A DNA stretch of 64,000 nt from JAGPCK01 sp041675505. GTDB lineage: Bacteria; Bacteroidota; Bacteroidia; UKL13-3. The notes under the pieces are model-generated. The model saw only the letters and a program-made list of their open reading frames with translations, was not told where the DNA came from and searched no databases. Positions 52,195 through 60,137 of the stretch are shown in pieces (the stretch's first letter is position 1; each line of letters starts with the position of its first letter). The stretch spans positions 1 to 64,000 of the forward strand of contig JBAYTR010000008.1 in NCBI GenBank assembly GCA_041675505.1, given 5' to 3'. Position numbers and translations under genes: made by a program.

Positions 52195-52656
52195 TTAAAA
52201 TTCTGCAATAATGAGTTTTTTCATTCCCATCATATTTTTAAATACACCCGGTTTTTTGGTGAGTTCTTCCCAATTCTCCGGACACACCTGCCAGCTTAAT
52301 CCATATTTGTCTTTGAGCCAACCACAAACACTCTCTTCACCACCATTTGCGGTAAGAGCATTCCAGTAGTAGTCAATTTCTGCCTGATCTTTGCAGGGAA
52401 TCATAAACGAAACCGATTCATTGAACTTAAACAACGGCCCCGCATTAATGCCAATAAACCGCATACCCATTATTTCAAACTCCACCGTAAGTACCTTGCC
52501 TGCGAAATCCTTTTGAAACTCGGCCAGTCCTTCGGCCTCTGTTTTGGGATAATACGTGGTGTTAATCAATTTTCCATCCTTAAAAATGGAAAGGTAATAG
52601 TCTGCAGCTTCTTTTGCGTTGCCGTCAAACCATAGGTTTGGAATTATCTTATGCAT
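52195..52656 (-). CDS. VOC-family protein, PhnB / 3-demethylubiquinone methyltransferase-like
   Basis: 153 aa. IIPNLWFDGNAKEAADYYLS, then MRFIGINAGPLFKFNESVSF and SWQVCPENWEELTKKP are typical of the PF06983/PhnB-like glyoxalase fold. Despite the family name these are not usually methyltransferases; function unknown. Flanked on both sides by repeat copies (52088-52146 and 52691-52746). Confidence 0.85.
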   Translation of the reverse strand: MHKIIPNLWFDGNAKEAADYYLSIFKDGKLINTTYYPKTEAEGLAEFQKDFAGKVLTVEFEIMGMRFIGINAGPLFKFNESVSFMIPCKDQAEIDYYWNALTANGGEESVCGWLKDKYGLSWQVCPENWEELTKKPGVFKNMMGMKKLIIAEF

Positions 52657-52690
52657 ACTTGGAATGCTTTACTTTTTGAAATATGTATAC

Positions 52691-52746
52691 AACTGTAAAA
52701 CTGCCCATAAAAAACAATAAATGCAAGTTTAATGAATTCTTAGTCG
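52691..52746. repeat. interspersed repeat, copy 2
   Basis: AACTGTAAAACTGCCCATAA with a poly-A step, then GCAAGTTTAATGAATTCTTA-GTCG. GTAAAACTGCCCATAAAAA is shared with copies 3 and 4, GAATTCTTAGTCG with copy 1. It lies between the VOC gene and the next minus-strand gene. Confidence 0.65.
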
Positions 52747-52773
52747 CTGAATAAGGAGAGCTATTCGTTGCAT

Positions 52774-53193
52774 TTATATCCGCCTGTATAAATGAATTGA
52801 GTAAGTATGTGGATTGGGCTGTCTAAGAATTAAATGTTTTTCATTGATCAAAAGAATCTCCAATTCAAATGCTTTTTTTGATTTTTCCCTTCGTCTGAGT
52901 TTTAGTGTACATTTTTTTGAGTCAATACTATAGTATAGTTTACTTGTCTTTTTGCCGTTAGTAAACGAGTACGTTCCGCTGGCTGTATATGTCGAAACTA
53001 CTGATGTACTTTTTAATGAGTCGATTACTTTTGCTAAGCTGTCCAAGTTTGGTACCTCATAAACGGGAAAACCTGCCACCCATGTCCAATTGCCCAATAA
53101 TTTTGAGCTGTCACAAAAATTCTGTCCGTAAGAAATACTTGAACAATAAATTAGAATAGCTGAAAATATTACCTGTCTATTTAATATGGTCAT
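52774..53193 (-). CDS. secreted lipocalin-like protein of unknown function
   Basis: 139 aa. Signal peptide (VIFSAILIYCSSISYGQ). The mature part starts CDSSKLLGNWTWVAGFP and continues with strands TYTASGTYSFTNGKK and KLYYSIDSKKCTLKLRR, as in small lipocalin-like domains. AT-rich; flanked by repeat copies 2 and 3. Confidence 0.65.
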   Translation of the reverse strand: MTILNRQVIFSAILIYCSSISYGQNFCDSSKLLGNWTWVAGFPVYEVPNLDSLAKVIDSLKSTSVVSTYTASGTYSFTNGKKTSKLYYSIDSKKCTLKLRRREKSKKAFELEILLINEKHLILRQPNPHTYSIHLYRRI

Positions 53194-53234
53194 AAGTTAC
53201 CGATAACATTAAAGTATGCCCTGCTTCAAACTCT

Positions 53235-53380
53235 TTGCCCCGTAAAACTGCCCATAAAAACTTATAAATACAAGCCATTTGTAACTTTCAACAATTCTGC
53301 TTTGCGCCCTCTATGATAATATATGTATTTCTAACTTCAAGCTAGCGTAAGCAGAACCTACTCATAGGTGAAGAGCGCAG
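53235..53380. repeat. interspersed repeat, copy 3 (about 146 bp)
   Basis: Starts TTGCCCCGTAAAACTGCCCA; its first about 57 bp match copy 4 nearly base for base, and TTGCGCCC is shared further on. The second half carries CTTCAAGCTAGCGTAAG (palindromic around GCTAGC) and ACCTA-CTCA-TAGGT, which recurs in copy 5. GCGCCCTCTATGA and TCATAGGTGAAGAGCGC can pair as an outer stem. Confidence 0.7.
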
Positions 53381-53383
53381 TTG

Positions 53384-53521
53384 CTATGCTGCTTTAGATG
53401 ATGGCTTACGCTTTTTGCTCTTAAGTTTCTTGATAAACTCACTGAGCCCTTTTTCTTCTGCTTTTGTCAATGGTTTGCTTTGTATAAAGTCAACGTCAAG
53501 GTGGTCATTTTTTGTTCTCAT
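53384..53521 (-). CDS. 45-aa orphan paralogue of the 61-aa protein at 50795
   Basis: MRTKNDHLDVDFIQSKPLTK, then AEEKGLSEFIKKLKSKKRK and a short basic tail. The similarity to 50795-50980 (VDF..., PLT..E, SEFI..K) supports a real gene despite the size. No GNAT-like partner is adjacent; the 283 bp upstream contain only repeat copy 4 and the promoter of the methyltransferase. It may be what remains of a second pair, or a free-standing antitoxin-like protein. Confidence 0.6.
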   Translation of the reverse strand: MRTKNDHLDVDFIQSKPLTKAEEKGLSEFIKKLKSKKRKPSSKAA

Positions 53522-53582
53522 ACTATTATGATTTAAAATATTTGTCTACAAGTTTGAGTGCAGGGTACAAAAACCTCACCCA

Positions 53583-53730
53583 TTGCCCCGTAAAACTGCC
53601 CATAAAAACTCATAAATACAAGCCTTTTAGTAACTTTCAAGTGCCTGCCTTGCGCCCGCCTGTGTAGCTTGTAACTACAAGCTGCATAAAAGAAAACGTA
53701 GACACAGCCTAAGGTTGGGTGAGGTGAGGG
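53583..53730. repeat. interspersed repeat, copy 4 (about 148 bp)
   Basis: First half nearly identical to copy 3 (TTGCCCCGTAAAACTGCCCA onward). Second half has the palindrome AGCTTGT-AACT-ACAAGCT and the outer arms GCCTGTGT / ACACAGCC. GGTTGGGTGAGG near the end resembles the end of copy 5. It lies directly before the restriction-modification operon. Confidence 0.7.
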
Positions 53731-53786
53731 TCTGTGATTGTTGGTAAAAAATGGAAAATGTGTCAATATTGAAAGATATAAATTGT

Positions 53787-53794
53787 TAGATTTG
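53787..53794 (+). promoter_or_regulatory. -7 box for the restriction-modification operon
   Basis: TAGATTTG, 10 bp before the methyltransferase ATG. A TTG lies 15 bp further upstream, closer than the usual 19-21. Confidence 0.45.
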
Positions 53795-53804
53795 TGTAAT
53801 TACG

Positions 53805-55004
53805 ATGGACAAAAAAATTGGCATATTCTCATTCTTTGCAGGAGCAGGTTTCCTCGACTTAGGTTTTGAAAAAACTGGTCGTTATGAAACACTGTTTATG
53901 AATGAATATCACAAGGCATTTGCTGATATTTATGTTGCGTCAAGGAAAAAGTTAGGAATTGCTCCCCCTGTCTTTGGCCATCAAGTTGCTGATATTACAG
54001 AAAACCTGACTAATCTAAATTCAATTTGGTTAGCAGATAATATGAAAGAAGCTAAGAAAAGTCACGATATAGTTGGTTTTATTGGAGGTCCACCTTGTCC
54101 TGATTTTTCAGTTGCTGGAAAAAACAGAGGTCAGTCTGGTGAAAACGGAAAATTGTCAGGAACTTACATAGAGTTGATTTGTCGAAATAAGCCAGATTTT
54201 TTTCTGTTTGAAAACGTTAAAGGTCTTTACAGAACTGCAAAGCACAGAGAGTTTTTTGAAGCAATGAAATTGAAGTTGATAAATTCAGGCTATTATATAA
54301 CTGAAAAATTAATCAACGCAATTGAATTTGGTGCACCACAAGATAGAGATAGAATAATACTAATTGGATTTCAAAGAAGTGCTTTAGGTGATTTTGGTTT
54401 TAAATTAAATGGATCACCGTTAATTAAAAACTTTAATTGGGAAAAGAATACATTATTTAAAGCTGATGAAGTATTTGGCTTGAATTGGCCATCATTAGAA
54501 AAGTTTATTGAGAATTCTAAAAAGCCAATGCCGTCAAATCTTCCGATTGAATTAACTGTTGAGCATTGGTTTAAAAAGAATAATGTAGAAAAACACCCTA
54601 ATGCAAATCATTATTTTACTCCTAGAGCAGGTCTTGCAAAATTTGAAGTAATTGATGAAGGCGATGATTTGAAAAAATCTTATAAGCGTTTACATCGATG
54701 GCGCTACTCACCAACTGCTGCTTATGGAAATAATGAAGTCCATTTGCACCCTTACAAACCAAGAAGGATTTCTGCTGCTGAAGCATTAGCAATACAGTCT
54801 TTGCCGAAAGAGTTCGTGATACCTGACAATATTACACTAACTGATATGTTTAAGACTGTCGGAAATGGAGTTCCATACTTAGCCGCTAAAGGACTTGCTG
54901 AAAACATTTTTGATTTCATCTTTAACAATCCAATAAAAGATTTGAAAACGTCATATGCAGAAATTAACAGCAAGCAATATAGTAGCGTTCATAAATCAGC
55001 TTGA
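53805..55004 (+). CDS. DNA cytosine-5 methyltransferase (type II modification enzyme)
   Basis: 399 aa. All main 5mC motifs are in order: I FFAGAGFLDLGF, IV GGPPCPDFSVAG with catalytic Cys98, VI FLFENVKGL, VIII QDRDRIILIGF, then the target-recognition region (about 210-330), and IX/X RRISAAEALAIQS and GNGVPYLAAKGLA. It methylates C within the site cut by its partner; the site is not readable from sequence. It overlaps the downstream gene by 50 bp. AT-rich, and flanked by repeat copies 4 and 5. Confidence 0.94.
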   Translation: MDKKIGIFSFFAGAGFLDLGFEKTGRYETLFMNEYHKAFADIYVASRKKLGIAPPVFGHQVADITENLTNLNSIWLADNMKEAKKSHDIVGFIGGPPCPDFSVAGKNRGQSGENGKLSGTYIELICRNKPDFFLFENVKGLYRTAKHREFFEAMKLKLINSGYYITEKLINAIEFGAPQDRDRIILIGFQRSALGDFGFKLNGSPLIKNFNWEKNTLFKADEVFGLNWPSLEKFIENSKKPMPSNLPIELTVEHWFKKNNVEKHPNANHYFTPRAGLAKFEVIDEGDDLKKSYKRLHRWRYSPTAAYGNNEVHLHPYKPRRISAAEALAIQSLPKEFVIPDNITLTDMFKTVGNGVPYLAAKGLAENIFDFIFNNPIKDLKTSYAEINSKQYSSVHKSA

Positions 55005-56034
55005 TAAAAAAGCTACATACAATTACCTTAACCCAAGAAACAAAGGTGTTATTCAAATTGTAGAAGTTGAATTGCCAGAAGGTCCGATAAGAATTAAAAG
55101 GTGGGACCCTTCAAAAGGCGAAACATCTGAAAAGAAAAAGGTTGAACCAATTTCTACTGAGTTGATTTGGAGAATTGCAAATGCCTTTACCGTTAACCAA
55201 CCAATAAATTTTGATAGAGTTTTAGGAGGAAGCTACAACACACGAAGTGTGTTAGAAGCGTTACTTGCTCACACTCCACAATTCCAATTTTGTTATCCGG
55301 GACGAATAGAAACTACTGGCGGTAATCCAGTAATTAAAAGAGGTCATAAGCACTTGATGTGGTCACCAAATGAACCACATAAGAAAGGAGTTATAAAAGA
55401 AACTAAAACAGAAATTGTAATTTCAGAAGTCCCAAATCTTGAGGTGTTTTATGATGCTTTGGTTTTACCTTCTGATATCAAGTCTAATGATATTGATATA
55501 AATGTCCAAAGGCGACACGCTCAAATTCAAATAGCACTTTATTACATTGGGTTGCAGTTAGGTTTTAGAACTTGGGTAGCACAAAATGATAAAGGGATTT
55601 TATATAAAAATAAGAAGCTCGGTGAGTTTGAAGGAATAATAGTATCGTTAAAAAATGAACAGTTAATGTCCGCTTATGACGATGCTATTCGTGCTGCTTT
55701 GTTGATTGATTGCATTTGGTTTAAAAACGGAACGTTAATGCCTGCTGTTATGGAAGTTGAACACTCTACTGGCGTTACAAGCGGTTTGTCAAGAATGAAA
55801 AATTTTAAGGATAAGTTTCCACCTTTCCCAACAAGATATGTAATTGTCGCACCGGATGAGGATAGAGATAAAGTTGTCAAGGAAGCGAATAAGCCACAGT
55901 TTAATGATTTGAACACTCGCTTTTTTCCATATTCTGCTGTTGAAGAGTTGTATGCACTTTGTCAGAAAAGAAAACTTAAAGGTGTCACCGAAGAGTTTTT
56001 AGATTGTTATATGGAACCAGTCTTGACGAATTAA
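54955..56034 (+). CDS. putative type II restriction endonuclease
   Basis: 359 aa, starting 50 bp inside the methyltransferase gene in another frame. A plausible PD-(D/E)xK-type centre is Asp252 (LIDCIWF), Glu267 and Glu269 (AVMEVEHSTG), followed by YVIVAPDEDRDKV. No Lys is in the usual place, so the exact catalytic set is uncertain. The coupled position behind a cytosine methyltransferase makes a restriction enzyme likely. N-terminal part (1-150) may hold the DNA-recognition domain. Confidence 0.8.
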   Translation: MQKLTASNIVAFINQLDKKATYNYLNPRNKGVIQIVEVELPEGPIRIKRWDPSKGETSEKKKVEPISTELIWRIANAFTVNQPINFDRVLGGSYNTRSVLEALLAHTPQFQFCYPGRIETTGGNPVIKRGHKHLMWSPNEPHKKGVIKETKTEIVISEVPNLEVFYDALVLPSDIKSNDIDINVQRRHAQIQIALYYIGLQLGFRTWVAQNDKGILYKNKKLGEFEGIIVSLKNEQLMSAYDDAIRAALLIDCIWFKNGTLMPAVMEVEHSTGVTSGLSRMKNFKDKFPPFPTRYVIVAPDEDRDKVVKEANKPQFNDLNTRFFPYSAVEELYALCQKRKLKGVTEEFLDCYMEPVLTN

Positions 56035-56052
56035 CTCACAAAATTTAAAGTC

Positions 56053-56150
56053 AGCCCCTCTCTAATCCAGCCTATGCAATTGTAGTTCCAAGCTAAGCGA
56101 AGGCGCAACCTACGATTAGGTGAGGGCAGGCTCAGTCTGCGCTCAGGAGA
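56053..56150. repeat. interspersed repeat, copy 5 (second half only)
   Basis: GCCCCTCTCTAATC pairs imperfectly with GATTAGGTGAGGGC as an outer stem. Inside lie CCAAGCTAAGCG and AACCTACGATTAGGTGA, close to the second half of copy 3. It lies between the convergent restriction endonuclease and helicase genes, so copies 4 and 5 bracket the restriction-modification pair. Confidence 0.6.
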
Positions 56151-56166
56151 AGAAGATGTAATTTTT

Positions 56167-57999
56167 TCAAAATGGTAAGTCATCACCATCGTCAACGACT
56201 GGATTATTATGTTTTAAGTCATATAAATTGTCACTTATGTTTGCCTCAATTGAGTCAGCCTCAATTAAGTTTCCTTGTTTTATTCTTTGAGCGATAGTAG
56301 AGTTTGCAAAATTGAAAGCATGAATATATAGTCTTTGTGATGCCCTCGTCATTGCCACATATAATAGTTTTAATTCAGTTATACTGTCTGCATTTGCCAT
56401 TATACAAATTCTACTTTCAAGTCCTTTTGATGAATGATAAGTTGTAATTATTAAAGTCTTTTCTATTATTTCTTTGGTAACTTTTGCGTTAGATTGTATT
56501 TGCGTTGGAAGAATAGAATAAAATTGTTGGGCATTTTTTAGTGTTGGAAATAAAATCATTATGTCCTCATATTTATAACCAACAATATTTATAAGATTAA
56601 GAAGTAGGTCTGCAATAGTGATTGGACCACCTTCAATAAATTGAATCTCACTAAGAACATTAGTCTGGTTATCTATACCAACTTTGCCTTCGTAAAAACG
56701 TTCAACTTCCTTTTTTAGTTTTTTGTCTGTAAGTAGAACTTTTAATGCAAGTTCAATATGACTTTTCCCAGACCTATACGTATGTTTTAATAATTTACTT
56801 CTTCCTCTAATCTTAATCCCCAGTTGTTCCCAACTGTGTTCTCTGGGATTATAGATACTTTGTAATCTATCCCCTGCAAGAAATAAATTTTCTTTCAGTT
56901 CATTTTCGTGATTGTGCTTCTTACAAATCTTAATACATATTCTAATCCAATCATCATAAAAATCCTGATACTCATCAATTAATACTGCATCATAGATAGG
57001 TGTTGCTTTTATAAGTGCTTGCTTTGGCAGTTCATCTCTCCAAAAAGAATCATCGGGATATTGTGGAACTCCAATATTTGCTATGTCCAAGGCTAGTTTA
57101 TGAAAAGTTGAAATTGAAATATTCTCTCTTGCAATACCCATGTATGGAAAGTCATTACTAAGTATTTCCATCCTATTCTCTAACTTTCTTGATAGTGACC
57201 TATTATAAGTTACAATTTTGATTTTCCATGCTGGATTTTCTTTTAGCAAATGAATTGCTCTTGAAAGTAATATGACCGTCTTACCACTTCCAGGGACACC
57301 ACTGACCATGTAGTGCCCATTTGGGATTTTTTTAGCAAACTGTTCTTGCGATGAGTCTAATGCCTTAATTGTCGATAAAATTTCAGTATTGTCTCCAATA
57401 TCTTCAGCGTCAAAGTTAGAAGTGTCAAGAATTTTAATCTCTGGAAATAAAATACTCCTGAGAACTAAAAGCTGGCCTTCTTTAATCAAACATGAAGAAT
57501 TGCCGAACAAATCATTAAGTTCAAGATTTCTAAGCTTTTCACTTAATAAAATTTTTGAAGGGGGTTGATTTAAAACACCACCTAGTTCTGAATGCTCATC
57601 CAAAGTCATGTTGGGTAGAATAACAACACTTGAAAGATTGTAGCATGGATTTGCATTGGTATCTAGAAGTCTGATGTCAGACTCAAAAAGTCCTTTTGAT
57701 AAATTGAAATATTGGTTCGCTTTAAAAGCAGGATTATCATCAACTTTACCAGTTTTTAAATTGACTTTAAGTCTATTTATATTTGAGATGTAATTTAAAC
57801 TCCAATCTTTAACTTCAATTATTGAAACACCTTTGAATGGGTCAATTAAAATAAAATCCGGTTCGAGATTTCTAATTCGAGGTTTCAAATACAGAAATGC
57901 TGAGTAAGTTATTGAGGAGTATAAACTTCTAATTCTATTGAAAACCTTTTCTTCACCGGGTGTAAACTCGCTATCGTTTGGAATTGCTACTATGCTCAT
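56167..57999 (-). CDS. NERD-nuclease / UvrD-like helicase fusion
   Basis: 610 aa. The N-terminal NERD domain (about 10-120) has the nuclease-like EPDFILID...VSIIEVKDW. An SF1A helicase follows: Walker A GVPGSGKT (234-241), motif II IDEYQD (341-346), TYRSGKSH, motif V TTYHSSKGLE and motif VI YVAMTRASQRLYI. Proteins that join a nuclease with an SF1 helicase occur in phage-defence systems, while some act in DNA repair. It is AT-rich, next to the restriction-modification pair, and followed in the upstream direction by an unrecognised gene 201 bp away. Confidence 0.85.
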   Translation of the reverse strand: MSIVAIPNDSEFTPGEEKVFNRIRSLYSSITYSAFLYLKPRIRNLEPDFILIDPFKGVSIIEVKDWSLNYISNINRLKVNLKTGKVDDNPAFKANQYFNLSKGLFESDIRLLDTNANPCYNLSSVVILPNMTLDEHSELGGVLNQPPSKILLSEKLRNLELNDLFGNSSCLIKEGQLLVLRSILFPEIKILDTSNFDAEDIGDNTEILSTIKALDSSQEQFAKKIPNGHYMVSGVPGSGKTVILLSRAIHLLKENPAWKIKIVTYNRSLSRKLENRMEILSNDFPYMGIARENISISTFHKLALDIANIGVPQYPDDSFWRDELPKQALIKATPIYDAVLIDEYQDFYDDWIRICIKICKKHNHENELKENLFLAGDRLQSIYNPREHSWEQLGIKIRGRSKLLKHTYRSGKSHIELALKVLLTDKKLKKEVERFYEGKVGIDNQTNVLSEIQFIEGGPITIADLLLNLINIVGYKYEDIMILFPTLKNAQQFYSILPTQIQSNAKVTKEIIEKTLIITTYHSSKGLESRICIMANADSITELKLLYVAMTRASQRLYIHAFNFANSTIAQRIKQGNLIEADSIEANISDNLYDLKHNNPVVDDGDDLPF

Positions 58000-58200
58000 T
58001 AGTCTATCTTTTATTTTTGCTGCTTAAGTATTTCTTGAGAGTACAATAAACTTTGTATGCAGAACTGAAGCAAATACTTTGTACTAAACTGCATGCTAAG
58101 CTAGGAATACCCCGTTCCATTGTTAGAGACAGTAAAACTGGACGTTCGAAGATGGTCAGTTCGAAGTTTGCAGGAACTTAGTTCAGTTCTGTTTACTAAA

Positions 58201-58947
58201 TCAAATGTCTTGTCGTCCATATTGGTACAATGCACTGTTTACGTGTAACGCTGATGTCTTTGCAAGTTCTGCAACTTTGATGATATGAGTGTGAACCATG
58301 CTGCAAGTCGCATAATTGTCTAAAAGTGACCCTGTAGTTTCTTCAAGCCAATGTGGGTCAAAGTCGTTCATAAAAGTATAGCCTTCTCTTATCAATCTGA
58401 TTATGCCTCTATCTACTTCAATTCCTGTTGGCAAAACGATTGCGTTAATGCCGTCAATGTCCCAAAGTCGTTGCTGGTCTCCAAGGATAATTTTGAAAGG
58501 TCCTAAAAACAACCAAGGTCCAATACCACTAACTTGTCCTTTGTCACGCAAGTCATTTAGTTGACTCAAAAGTCGTTGCTGAAGTCGGTTGATGTCTTGA
58601 ACTGAACAACTATTAAAGTTGGGCATCAAATGTCTTACTTTTCTGTAATACGCTCTAAAATTTGTCATTGCACTGTCCAAATCGTCAAAACCAAATCGCT
58701 TACAAAACTTTGCTGCAATTGTGTTGTCTTTGGCAATTTTCCCGTCAATAAAAGCGGATGCATATTCAACAAAAGCACTTTCAAATTTTGCGTGTCCTGT
58801 CCAACACAAAGCAATGGCGGATGCAATAGCGAAATAACTTTCAGTTAAGTTTTGAAAATAGCCATGATTATAGTCATGAAGTTCAATACTGAATGAGTGT
58901 CCTTCTTTTGCAAGGTAGTCAGCAATTTCTATGTCTCGATTTTTCAT
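58201..58947 (-). CDS. unrecognised 248-aa protein
   Basis: Mostly helical, soluble, AT-rich. One stretch (KIILGDQQRLWDIDGINAIV, then LPTGIEVDRGIIRLIREG) and the end (HVNSALYQYGRQDI) faintly recall the helix-hairpin-helix and C-terminal part of OGG/AGOG DNA glycosylases, but I do not see a convincing catalytic Lys/Asp pair. It could also be a defence partner of the helicase downstream. The 201 bp between them (58000-58200) hold two TTCGAAG direct repeats and no gene. Function unknown. Confidence 0.6.
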   Translation of the reverse strand: MKNRDIEIADYLAKEGHSFSIELHDYNHGYFQNLTESYFAIASAIALCWTGHAKFESAFVEYASAFIDGKIAKDNTIAAKFCKRFGFDDLDSAMTNFRAYYRKVRHLMPNFNSCSVQDINRLQQRLLSQLNDLRDKGQVSGIGPWLFLGPFKIILGDQQRLWDIDGINAIVLPTGIEVDRGIIRLIREGYTFMNDFDPHWLEETTGSLLDNYATCSMVHTHIIKVAELAKTSALHVNSALYQYGRQDI

Positions 58948-59164
58948 ATGTGTCTGAGATGATTACAGTATAATCGTGATTTTATTGTCGCTAAGTCGTT
59001 TATGCGAACCAAAGGTTCGTTTTGTAGTCCGTAATGTGAAAGGCTACTACCCCGTAAGAAAACGGAGCATTCGGCACAACAGCAATAAAGGTTTTTTCAG
59101 GGTGCATAGGTTGGTTTTCAATTGCAATATAGCCGGTTACGGGTAATTTGCAATACGTACCAAC

Positions 59165-59196
59165 AAAAAAGCGCCTCCTTTGCGGGAGGCGCTTTT
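59165..59196 (-). terminator. terminator of the ATP synthase operon
   Basis: GCGCCTCC-TTTGCG-GGAGGCGC stem, with A and T runs on the two sides, 20 bp after the atpG stop. Between here and 58947 there is only a small hairpin CGAACC-AAA-GGTTCG (59005-59019) and no gene. Confidence 0.9.
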
Positions 59197-59215
59197 CTTA
59201 TAAGGTAAAGAGGTA

Positions 59216-60100
59216 TTAGCCGTTGCTTAAGGCTGCGGCACCACCTACAATCTCAGAAATCTCATTGGTAATAGCTGCCTGGCGGGCACGGTTGTATTGC
59301 AGGCGCAGGGCCTTTAACAGCTCACCGGCATTGTCGGTTGCCTTATCCATAGCCACCATACGCGCACCGTGTTCACTGGCAAAAGAATCGAGCAGGGTAC
59401 GGTACAGCGTGGTTTTTAAAATACGCGGCACCAGCTCTTCCAGTATCTCGGTTTGCGAGGGTTCAAATATGTAATCGTTTTTAGCGGCACCTGCTTTAGC
59501 AAAGTCGTTTACGTTAATGGGCAAAAACTGCTCAGCGGTGAGCAATTGTGTACCGGCATTTTTAAACTTGTTGTACACTATTTCCACCGCATCAAACTCA
59601 CGCTTTTTAAACGCTTCCAGCACATGCTCAGCAATACCAAAACCGGTTTCGGCATTCAGACTTAAAAACGCCTCGCGAAAAGCGTTGTTCACCTTCATTT
59701 TGGTACGGCCAAAATATTCAAATGCTTTTTTACCTACGGGCAACACGGTTACGTTTCCGGCTGCAGCCTGTGTGGCGTATTTACCGTTAATGAGCAGATT
59801 CGTTTGTTTAATGACGTTGGCATTGAAGGCACCACACAGCCCACGGTCACTGGTTAATACAATGAGCAATACTTTTTTAGGGTCGCGCTTTTCGAAATAC
59901 GCAGCCAGTGAATCGCTGTCAATGGAATCAGCCAGGTTCACCAGAATGCCTTGTAACTTCTCTGCATAAGGGCGCATTTGCACAATGGCATTTTGCGCTT
60001 TACGCAGCTTGGTGGCACTCACCAACTTCATGGCCTTGGTGATTTGCTGTGTGGAGCTCACCGAGGTTATCCGTATACGTACTTCTTTTAAATTTGCCAC
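59216..60100 (-). CDS. atpG: ATP synthase gamma subunit
   Basis: 294 aa, central rotor shaft of F1. N-terminal coiled helix KEVRIRITSVSSTQQITKAMKLVSATKL and C-terminal helix ALRLQYNRARQAAITNEISEIVGGAAAL are diagnostic, and the middle has LTSDRGLCGAFN. Last gene of the operon; atpD and atpC (beta, epsilon) do not follow and must lie elsewhere, as is usual in Bacteroidota. Confidence 0.97.
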   Translation of the reverse strand: MANLKEVRIRITSVSSTQQITKAMKLVSATKLRKAQNAIVQMRPYAEKLQGILVNLADSIDSDSLAAYFEKRDPKKVLLIVLTSDRGLCGAFNANVIKQTNLLINGKYATQAAAGNVTVLPVGKKAFEYFGRTKMKVNNAFREAFLSLNAETGFGIAEHVLEAFKKREFDAVEIVYNKFKNAGTQLLTAEQFLPINVNDFAKAGAAKNDYIFEPSQTEILEELVPRILKTTLYRTLLDSFASEHGARMVAMDKATDNAGELLKALRLQYNRARQAAITNEISEIVGGAAALSNG

Positions 60101-60137
60101 AGGGTATCTGTATTTGTGTTACGGGTTGTACTCAATA

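Noticed and set aside
53533..53766. 77-codon minus-strand open frame
   Set aside because: It reads straight through repeat copy 4 and starts inside the methyltransferase promoter; the phrase FMSFYGQFYGA comes from the repeat. No coding support.
50621..56150. Classical integron with attC sites
   Set aside because: Copy 4 has a GTTGGGT that fits the GTTRRRY core, but no matching partner core lies on the other side, and copies 1, 2 and 5 show none. No integrase is in the window. Kept only as an analogy for the layout.
59005..59019. Terminator upstream of the 58201 gene
   Set aside because: The hairpin CGAACC-AAA-GGTTCG has its T run on the plus strand, where no gene precedes it; a chance or unassigned hairpin.
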